Below, one piece after another: positions 1-7,200 of a stretch of 11,380 bases of DNA. The notes under the pieces are model-generated. The model had not been told where the DNA came from and did not search any database. It saw only the letters and a list, made by a program, of their open reading frames with translations. Source of the stretch: CAYGUK01 sp964352985 (GTDB lineage: Bacteria; Pseudomonadota; Gammaproteobacteria; JAHCLG01); the NCBI GenBank assembly GCA_964352985.1, contig CAYGUK010000121.1, forward strand, positions 1 to 11,380, read 5' to 3'. Positions within the stretch are counted from its first letter, which is position 1; every line of letters begins with the position of its first letter. The translations under genes and the position numbers were made by a program.

Positions 1-351
1 GTTTTAGCTTAAATTTGGTGAAGTTACAAATATAGTATAAAGCGATACAATTGTCATGAAACTTATATAATATAGCAAGATTACAAATCAGATATCAATG
101 GCTTATAATCAATAAACTTCAGCTGGATATGGATTTTATTTGTTATTCAAACTTGCGCTCACCTACTTAATTAAGAAATGGAATCATATTGTCTTGATTT
201 CTTGATGTTTAAAGTCAGGCACGAAAATTAAGCACAGAAGAACTACAGTACCTTCATATTTAAAATTAATGAACCTTATAAACAGGGGCAAAAATATTTA
301 TATTATATCCTATACAAATTATTGAATAACTTTAATAAATAGGAAAATAAA
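1..351. other. AT-rich upstream region without a gene
   Basis: No credible coding region is visible; the longest ATG-initiated frames are under 20 codons. The stretch is strongly AT-rich. An AGGA (341-344) lies 7 bases before the ATG at 352 and is a good ribosome binding site for the LuxR-type gene. CTATACA at 310-316 resembles a stationary-phase (sigma-S type) -10 element, but no convincing -35 accompanies it, so any promoter call is weak. Confidence 0.5.
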
Positions 352-1167
352 ATGTCAGAATCAAATATTCACACTAAGTTTTCACAATGTTTAGAAGAAA
401 TTAATTCATGGCAACGCGAACAAAACGATAAAGAACAAAATTTATTCTATGATGAAAAGTTTGCATTTATTAAAGCTTGTGAAGTATTTGATAAAGCAAT
501 TCCTCATTTTAAAGAGTTGTCAATCATTATTCATTCCTCTTCAGGAAATACATTTATGGTTTCAAACTTGTTTCCTTTTTTTGCAAAGTTGCAAAATACA
601 GGGTTGAGTCGTGGTTATTCAAAGTTTAAAAAAGAAGCTTTTATAAAGCAAAATTATCTGATCCATAGTGATGATGTTTCTGGTGACTTTATTGATCAAA
701 TGACAGAGTCGCTATATAAAAAATATCAGATTCATCAATGTTATAGCATTTATCGAGAAACGGAAGGATATAAATTTATCTTTAATTTATCAACTGATAC
801 TAAAATAGAAAATAAAGAGTTGTTCTATAAAAAAACTATAAATCAGTTTGAAGCAAGTTGTAGCTCTTTAATTGATGACATTAGTCCAATTTTAATTCGT
901 CATTTTAGTGATTTACGTTTCTCATTTAACGTATTACGAGGTGAGTTTATCTTTAACCGTCAACAGCAACAAATTCGTTTGTCTGAAAAAGAAAAAAATA
1001 TTCTTTATTTAGTATCAATTGGTAAAAAGAATAAAGAAATATCAGAGATTATTAATCTGACGATTAACACAGTGATAACATATCGCAAAAGATTAAAAAT
1101 TAAACTTAATGCCCAAACAATTGCCGAGGCGATTAAAATTGCTACAATGAAAGAGTTAATCAACTAA
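352..1167 (+). CDS. LuxR-family HTH transcriptional regulator
   Basis: This 271-residue protein is probably a cytoplasmic DNA-binding regulator. The C-terminal 62 residues (about 209-270) match the LuxR/GerE helix-turn-helix: LSEKE at 210-214, a glycine at 224, KEI at 228-230, then the recognition-helix pattern NTVITYRKRLKIKLN at 239-253. The N-terminal 200 residues show no receiver aspartate, and I do not recognise the tryptophan/aspartate pattern of acyl-homoserine-lactone binding domains. The N-terminal half is therefore an unclassified sensory or dimerisation domain. The ATG at 352 is preceded by AGGA at good spacing. The gene ends inside the 3' end of the convergent kinase gene. It is the only DNA-binding protein in the window and so a possible transcriptional output of the neighbouring signalling genes, but nothing in its sequence shows a phosphorylation link. 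Confidence 0.85.
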   Translation: MSESNIHTKFSQCLEEINSWQREQNDKEQNLFYDEKFAFIKACEVFDKAIPHFKELSIIIHSSSGNTFMVSNLFPFFAKLQNTGLSRGYSKFKKEAFIKQNYLIHSDDVSGDFIDQMTESLYKKYQIHQCYSIYRETEGYKFIFNLSTDTKIENKELFYKKTINQFEASCSSLIDDISPILIRHFSDLRFSFNVLRGEFIFNRQQQQIRLSEKEKNILYLVSIGKKNKEISEIINLTINTVITYRKRLKIKLNAQTIAEAIKIATMKELIN

Positions 1168-2279
1168 TTGAGTGGAAGTGATAAGGTAAACGTTGTGCCT
1201 GAACGGCCATTACTCATTACCGATATTTCGCCGGCTTGTTTTTCGATTAATAACTTGCAAAGGTTTAAACCAATTCCTAAGCCGGCATTACTGCCAATTT
1301 TTATCGGGTCTACTTGATAAAAACGATCAAATATACGTTTCTGCGCTTTTTTTTCAACGCCGCATCCTTGGTCAATAAAGTGAACATTCAAACTGTTCGC
1401 TGTTAAAGAAGCTTCACCTTTGACTTTAATAATGCTATTAATGGGTGAAAATTTAATGGCATTATTTAATAAATTTATGCAGATTTGTTCCATGCGATGA
1501 TGATCGCATTTGATTTGATAGTCAATGTTTTCACATTCGATTTTAATTTTTCTGTTATTTGCGTTATGTTTCACGGCCATTACACAATGAGAAAGGATAT
1601 CTTTTAGATTTGATGTTGTAATATTTATTGCAATTTTATTATTTTCTAACATGCTCAGATCAACTAAATCGTTAATATATAAAGTCATAAGTTCACAACT
1701 TTCTTTAACATTATGTAAACACATGCGTTGTTCGCCGTTTATACGACCTGGAATTTCATCGATTAATATAGCTAGAAACTCATGCATTGAAGTTAATGGT
1801 GTTTTTAATTCATGCGATAAAGTGTGATAGAGTCGATGCATGTCTTCATTTTGTCTCCTTAATTCTTTTGTTTGTATTTTAATGGTGGAATTTAGTTTAT
1901 TTTTTTCGACAGCATTATGAACTGCACGTTGAAGTGCTGGGGCTGTTAACGTGTGTTTAACTAAGTAATCATTTACGCCTGCTCGAAAAGCATTTGCTGC
2001 GATATTTTCATCACCTTGCCCGGTGAGCATGATAACTGCAACTTCTAGGGTCATGTAATCTTTTAAAAGTTGTAATAGTTTTAATCCATTTTCACCTGGC
2101 ATATTGTAATCAATGATAAGGGCATCAAAGTGTTCTTTTTGCATAAATTCAAATGCTTCAGTAACAAAAGATGCTTCTTTAAAAATAAAATGCTGATCAT
2201 TATTTTCCTGAAGGAAAATTTGATAATTTTCACGATCAATACAATCATCATCGACAATCAATATCTTAAGACTATCCAT
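1164..2279 (-). CDS. REC-HisKA-HATPase hybrid histidine kinase, soluble
   Basis: This 371-residue protein places a receiver in front of a kinase core. The receiver spans about 4-125, with an acidic DDD at 10-12, phospho-acceptor D57 in DYNMPGENG, T86 in TGQG and K108. That lysine is not followed by the usual proline. A short coiled linker leads to HisKA with SHELKTP (H156). The ATPase domain follows, with N-box NLLNNAIKF at 269-277, D303 in DQGCG and the GLGIGL lid glycines at 333-338. No membrane segment or separate sensor is present, so input probably arrives by phosphorylation of D57. It is a close paralogue of the REC protein encoded divergently at 2595: both contain DDDCIDRE, YNMPGENGL and TGQG. 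The start CAT (2277-2279) has only a weak, distant AGAGG upstream. The stop overlaps the convergent LuxR-type gene by 4 bases. Confidence 0.88.
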   Translation of the reverse strand: MDSLKILIVDDDCIDRENYQIFLQENNDQHFIFKEASFVTEAFEFMQKEHFDALIIDYNMPGENGLKLLQLLKDYMTLEVAVIMLTGQGDENIAANAFRAGVNDYLVKHTLTAPALQRAVHNAVEKNKLNSTIKIQTKELRRQNEDMHRLYHTLSHELKTPLTSMHEFLAILIDEIPGRINGEQRMCLHNVKESCELMTLYINDLVDLSMLENNKIAINITTSNLKDILSHCVMAVKHNANNRKIKIECENIDYQIKCDHHRMEQICINLLNNAIKFSPINSIIKVKGEASLTANSLNVHFIDQGCGVEKKAQKRIFDRFYQVDPIKIGSNAGLGIGLNLCKLLIEKQAGEISVMSNGRSGTTFTLSLPLN

Positions 2280-2378
2280 AATATTAAGCTTAGCCTCTTT
2301 ACAGTCTATTACAGACTTATCGGTTTGTTACGTATATTCTTTAGTTAGTATCCACGATTGTCTCTAAGCACTTGTCTA

Positions 2379-2403
2379 AAATATATTATGATATAACATA
2401 TTT
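2379..2403. repeat. imperfect AT-rich palindrome, 11-bp arms
   Basis: AAATATATTAT (2379-2389) faces ATAACATATTT (2393-2403) across a 3-base centre; the arms pair with one mismatch. It lies between two divergent promoters, where no transcript needs terminating, so an operator or a DNA-bending site is more likely than a terminator. In sequence this AT-rich, such a dyad could also arise by chance. Confidence 0.35.
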
Positions 2404-2420
2404 ATTTAAGATAAGGTTCT

Positions 2421-2434
2421 CAAAATATATTTTG
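2421..2434. repeat. perfect 14-bp palindrome CAAAATATATTTTG
   Basis: The 14 bases are self-complementary. Imperfect GTTC/GAAC flanks extend the symmetry with a 2-base offset. It sits 18 bases after the neighbouring 25-base dyad in the divergent intergenic region. It is a possible binding site for a dimeric regulator shared by the divergent genes. The low-complexity composition keeps confidence modest. Confidence 0.35.
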
Positions 2435-2594
2435 AACAAGATTGTAAAATATTGATTTATATAATTAGATAAAATGATGTACTTTATTAGTGCTAAATAA
2501 AGGAACCTTATATGCCAATATATTGTACTTAAGTTATTGCACGGAATGACGATATTGGAATCGTCTGAATGAAAAATCAATTTTAAGAGTATAG

Positions 2595-3359
2595 ATGATG
2601 AAACGCAAAATTACTGTTTTAATAGTGGATGATGATTGTATCGATAGAGAAATGTATAAGTGTTTACTCAAAGAATGTTACATGCCTTATAAATTTCAAT
2701 TTCTTGAAGCAAGTAATGCTGTTTATGCGGGAATTATCCTTAGGCAGTATAAAGCGGATGTGTGTTTGGTAGATTATAATATGCCTGGTGAAAATGGATT
2801 ATCATTTATTGCTAAACTTAAAAAAGAAACACAAAATAGTGTGCCCATTATTATTGTGACAGGGCAAGGGAGTGAAACTATCGCTCAGCATGCTTTCCAT
2901 TTAGAAGTGAGTGATTATATTAAAAAGTGTGATATTAATAAATCTTCTTTATATCGTGCGATTACAAGCACTGTTGAAAAATATTGGATGATTGAACAAC
3001 TTAAAAATCATTCACAGCAATTAGAGAATATGCATGCAAAAATTCAATTAATGCAATCATCTCATGCTGAAAATCTTTATCCACAATTAAGTCAATTAGA
3101 TGATTTGATTTCTATTTTAGTTGATTGTGAAATTGGTCAATTAAATGAAACACAGCATGATTACTGTTTAGAGATAAAATCTATTTGCAATAGAATGATG
3201 ATAATTTTAAAAGAAATGGAATTAATTAGTCATATTAACTTATCTAATCCAGAAATTAATGCTGAAAACAAAGTACTACTAAACACTCTTTTCAATGAGA
3301 CTAAGGATGGGCAAAAACAACACAATGATAAAATAGATGAGGGGCGAAATATTCATTAA
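2595..3359 (+). CDS. receiver protein with degenerate HisKA stub, no ATPase domain
   Basis: The protein has 254 residues. The receiver (about 6-128) is intact by motif: DDD at 12-14, D60 in DYNMPGENG, T89 in TGQG and K110/K111 without the usual proline. The next 85 residues follow the linker and dimerisation helices of the paralogous kinase at 1164-2279. The second helix (ILVDCEIGQLNETQHDYC, then NRMMIILKEMELIS) is clearly HisKA-like. The SHELKTP box is gone: an ungapped alignment puts E159 at the phospho-accepting histidine, while a nearby H157 is two residues out of register. The protein stops after about 254 residues, at the point where the ATPase domain would begin. It may be a receiver that dimerises or docks without kinase activity. 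ATGs at 2595 and 2598 are both possible after AAGAG. The next gene starts 22 bases later and supplies a kinase core without a receiver. Confidence 0.82.
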   Translation: MMKRKITVLIVDDDCIDREMYKCLLKECYMPYKFQFLEASNAVYAGIILRQYKADVCLVDYNMPGENGLSFIAKLKKETQNSVPIIIVTGQGSETIAQHAFHLEVSDYIKKCDINKSSLYRAITSTVEKYWMIEQLKNHSQQLENMHAKIQLMQSSHAENLYPQLSQLDDLISILVDCEIGQLNETQHDYCLEIKSICNRMMIILKEMELISHINLSNPEINAENKVLLNTLFNETKDGQKQHNDKIDEGRNIH

Positions 3360-3381
3360 TTAGAGAGTAGCGCAGATAGCG

Positions 3382-4116
3382 ATGGCAAAACTTAATAAAG
3401 AAGTAAATTTTAACATCATTTCAGACAATAGTATACATGATATAACATTGCTCAATGAGGAGTTTGAAAAATTTGCTTATGTAGTGTCGCATGATTTTCA
3501 AGCACCCCTCCGTGGGATGAGTAAACTTGTGGAGTGGTTAGTTAAAGATAATGAAAACGTATTTTCCGAAAACTCATTACATTATTTTGGATTATTACAA
3601 GATAGAATGTTTTATCTCGACACCATGGTTGAGGATTTATTACAATTTTCTCGTTTGGGTTTTAACAAAAGTGAGTGTCAAATTAAAATTGATATTTATC
3701 AATTATTAAATCAATTGATTGATAATCCACCTTTTAATGAAGCGAGTTTTATAATATCGGATTCATTACCTACCATCACGGCTGATCCAAAATACATTAA
3801 GACGATTTTTCAACATTTATTGCAAAATGCAATTAAATTTAATCATACTGAAAAACCTGAAATTATTATTGAATGCGATCAACATAGTGAATACTACTAT
3901 TGGTTTTCAGTCATCGACAATGGTCCTGGCATTGATGAAGAATTTCATGAAAGTGTGTTTGAAGTTTTTAAAACTTTACAATCAAAAGATTTGTATAAAG
4001 GGACTGGAATGGGGTTAGCACTGGTGAAAAAAATTATTGAATTAAATGGAGGTAGAGTTAATATAGAAACCATTGAAAATGGCGGCACAAAAGTACTTTT
4101 TTCTTGGCCTAAATAA
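3382..4116 (+). CDS. sensorless soluble histidine kinase, Cph1-type core
   Basis: This 244-residue protein is almost only a kinase core. After about 25 unassigned residues comes HisKA of the bacteriophytochrome/Cph1 kind, FEKFAYVVSHDFQAPLR, with H37. The N-box LLQNAIKF has N149, then DNGPGID at 179-185 and the GTGMGL lid at 207-212. It has no PAS, GAF, HAMP or membrane segment, so it must receive its signal from a partner protein. It closely resembles the C-terminal kinase of the REC-PAS-kinase at 9317-10786: both have FAY..SHD..APLR and the stretch from VKKI to ELNGG. The 22-base gap after the preceding receiver gene suggests co-transcription and a split receiver-plus-kinase unit. The ATG has only a weak upstream GAGAG about 14 bases away, so coupling to translation of the upstream gene is plausible. 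Confidence 0.85.
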   Translation: MAKLNKEVNFNIISDNSIHDITLLNEEFEKFAYVVSHDFQAPLRGMSKLVEWLVKDNENVFSENSLHYFGLLQDRMFYLDTMVEDLLQFSRLGFNKSECQIKIDIYQLLNQLIDNPPFNEASFIISDSLPTITADPKYIKTIFQHLLQNAIKFNHTEKPEIIIECDQHSEYYYWFSVIDNGPGIDEEFHESVFEVFKTLQSKDLYKGTGMGLALVKKIIELNGGRVNIETIENGGTKVLFSWPK

Positions 4117-4188
4117 TCAAATGACTGTTCGTTTATTGGGTATATAAGAATAACTAAAGGTGCTAAACTCATTCATACTTATTGCTTT

Positions 4189-4195
4189 AAGGTGA
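4189..4195 (+). promoter_or_regulatory. ribosome binding site supporting the GTG start at 4205
   Basis: AAGGTGA lies 9 bases before GTG at 4205, and no ATG follows in frame until residue 93 of the product. The Shine-Dalgarno match fixes GTG as the start of the large hybrid kinase. The 88-base gap before this gene shows no clear terminator or promoter. Confidence 0.7.
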
Positions 4196-4204
4196 ATCAC
4201 GGCC

Positions 4205-7200
4205 GTGAATCAAGATGTACAAAATATTTTACAGTTACTTTCCGAAAAACCAATCAATATCGACAAAATAAGAAAAATTACCAATGAGATAAGTGATGAT
4301 GAAGTTCGTGCTCAATGTCGATCTCTAGTTGAAACCGTTTCCCGACTGTATGAAAACGAAGGATGGTATCGCAGTATTATTGATACCGCGGTCGATGCCA
4401 TTATTGTGATTGATAACAATGGTATTATTCAAAGTTGTAATCAGGCAACAACTAAATTACTAGGCTATACATTAAAGGAAATGTTAAATAATAATGTCAA
4501 AATGTTAATGCCTCATGAAACAGCAATTGAGCATGACGGTTATATTCAACACCATTTAGATACGGGTGAAAATAAAATTATCGGAATTGGCCGAGAAATC
4601 AAAGCTAAACATAAAAATGGGCGTATTGTAGATTTGTTTTTATCTGTTTCAAAAATTCACCTTGATGGTGAAATATTTTTTGCTGGAGTGCTGCATGATT
4701 TAAGTGATATCAATCGTGCACGTGAACGACTTGAATTTAGCGAGGCAAAAAATAAAGCGGTATTAGAAACAGCAGTCGATGCCATTATTGTTATTGATAC
4801 CGCGGGTTATATTCAATCTGCAAATTTAGCCACAGAACGATTATTTGGTTATGATGCTGATTTTTTAATTGGGAAAAATGTGTCGGTATTAACCCCAGAA
4901 CCTGTTCGTTCAGAACACGATAGTTATTTAACAAACTACCTTGAAACTGGAAATAAAAAAGTAATTGGTCGGGGTCGTGAAGTAAAAGCGATTCGTAAAG
5001 ATGGCAGTGAATTTTTCGCTCATCTTTCTGTCAGCGAAATGAAAATTGCGGGGGAACATTATTTCACAGGGATTGTCCGTGATATTACGGTTCAAAAAGA
5101 ACAGGAAATAAAATTACAGAAAATTAATGATGATTTAATTATACAAAATAATCAAAAAGATTTGATCAATCAATTTTATGATTGTTTAAAAGGTGATAAA
5201 ACCACAATCGAATTAGCACAAAATACGATTAGATTTTTAGTCAAGCAAGGTAACATTTTAACGGCGGCTTGCTATGTTAAATATGATAAAAAAATTAATT
5301 TAATCGCTCATTTTGGTTTAAATCAGCAAAGTTTAAAAGCTAGCGAATCACATATCGAATCAACAGGTTTAGTGGCAAGTGTGATTAAACAAAGTGAAAT
5401 ATATTCTTGTGATAATGATGAGCAATTTAATATCTTTACTGAATCTACGTTATGTAAAATAATACCACAGCAATTATTGTTTTTACCCCTAATCTTTCAA
5501 GAGCGTGCAATTGGTTGTTTAGAATTCGGACTCAAAACAAAACTTGACGAAGAAAAAATGTCATTTTTAAAAGAGTCTGCCAATATATTAGCGAACTATA
5601 TTTCCACTGCTTTATCACGTGATAAAGTAAAACATATGTTTTTAAAAATTCAAAGTCAAGAAGAAGAGTTACGTGCAAATAATGAAGAGTTAATTCAGCA
5701 AACCAATGCACTACAAGCCTCTGAAGAAAATTTACGAGTACAAGCTGAAGAACTCAAAGTTATGAATGAAGAATTAAATGACAAAATGGAATTAGTCCAA
5801 ATTCAACAAGATGAAATCAAAAAACATAATGAAGAAATCGAAGAAAAAGCCCAAAAACTTGCTGAGTCAAGTAAATATAAAAGTGAATTTTTAGCAAATA
5901 TGTCTCATGAATTACGTACTCCACTCAATAGTTTATTGTTATTATCATCAGGTTTGAAGAAAAATCGTGAAGGGAATTTAAATGAAAGTCAACTTGAAGA
6001 TTTAACAGTTATCGAAAACTCTGGAAAAACGTTATTGAATTTAATCAGTGATATTTTAGACTTATCTAAAGTAGAAGCAGGTAAATTGGATATATCTTGT
6101 GAAGAAATAACTTTTGGTCAATTGATAGAAACGCTTTCAAAACAATTTCAACCTGTAGCGGTTTCAAAAGCATTATCTTTTAAAATTAAAAATGAGATTG
6201 AATCTTCGCACGTTTTTTATTCTGATACCTTGCGAGTAGAGCAAATTTTAAGAAATTTATTATCTAATGCGTTTAAATTTACTGAAAAAGGGCACATAAC
6301 AGTAACGATTGCTAACTGTGTTTTACAAGGTAACCAAGCTATTTCGGGAATAAAATTTATTGTTGAAGATAGTGGGATTGGCATTGAAAAGGATAAACAA
6401 GAACTCATCTTTCAAGCATTTCAGCAATCAGATGGCTCCACTGTGAGACATTATGGTGGAACCGGCTTAGGCTTAACGATTAGCATGAAATTAGCGAAAT
6501 TACTTCAAGGTGAAGTGACGCTTGATTATTCTGAACCCAATAAAGGGAGTCGATTTATATTTCGACTACCATTAAATTATAGCGAGTTAAATACTGTTGA
6601 GATTATAAAAAGCACGGAGACAGTTGTCTCGAAAGCAAATACTATTATTGATCATCAAGATGTTTTGTTAAATGAGAAGGCAACCGTTGCAGATGATAGA
6701 TTATCAATATCGAATGAAGATAAATCTATATTAATTATTGAAGATGATTCAGATTTCGCTAAATATTTAATAAGATTAGCTCACCAAAAGCAATTTAAAT
6801 GTGTGGTGGCTACTTTTGGTGAAGCTGGATTACGACTCGCAAAACAAATTCAACCCAGTGCTATTTTACTTGATCTTGGGTTACCTGATATGGATGGCAA
6901 AAAAGTATTAGAAGAATTAAAAAATAACTTAAATACCCGACACATTCCGGTTCATATTATGAGTGGTCATGATCGAGGCGAAAGTTGGCAGCAGTTGGGT
7001 GTGGTTGAGTTTCTCATGAAACCAGTCGATGAAGCTAAATTATTACAAATCTTTAATACTATAGAAAACCAAACGAATAAATCCATCAAAAAAATATTAG
7101 TTATTGAAGATGATGAGGGTAGTCAGCACGCAATTAAAAAATTAATCTCACATCCAGGTACAAATATTTCAACCGCTCGTACTGGACAAGCTGCTTTTGA

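Larger units (their letters stand above)
2280..2594. other. divergent AT-rich intergenic region
   Basis: This 315-base region separates two divergently transcribed paralogues and should hold both promoters, but no textbook -35/-10 pair is evident on either strand. It contains a small dyad AGTCT-N5-AGACT (2303-2317) in the leader of the minus-strand gene and two AT-rich palindromes at 2379-2434, listed separately. A six-codon ATG frame at 2512 follows AGGA and is too short to call. An open minus-strand stretch at 2386-2580 looks like AT-rich noise rather than a gene. Confidence 0.5.

Noticed and set aside
2512..2532. Six-codon leader peptide before the receiver gene
   Set aside because: It has an AGGA upstream but is too short to distinguish from chance, and no attenuator-like hairpin follows.
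2386..2580. Minus-strand open frame of 64 codons in the divergent intergenic region
   Set aside because: The product is Ile/Tyr/Asn/Leu-rich as expected from translating AT-rich noncoding DNA; no ribosome binding site or family resemblance, and it covers the probable promoters.
3060..3068. H157 of the receiver-stub protein as a working phospho-accepting histidine
   Set aside because: It is two residues out of register with the paralogue, the following ELKTP motif is missing, and no ATPase domain is encoded in the same protein.
5162..5614. GAF domain as a phytochrome-like bilin-binding domain
   Set aside because: No conserved chromophore-cysteine context or PHY domain is visible; the GAF resembles the generic one of large soluble hybrid kinases.
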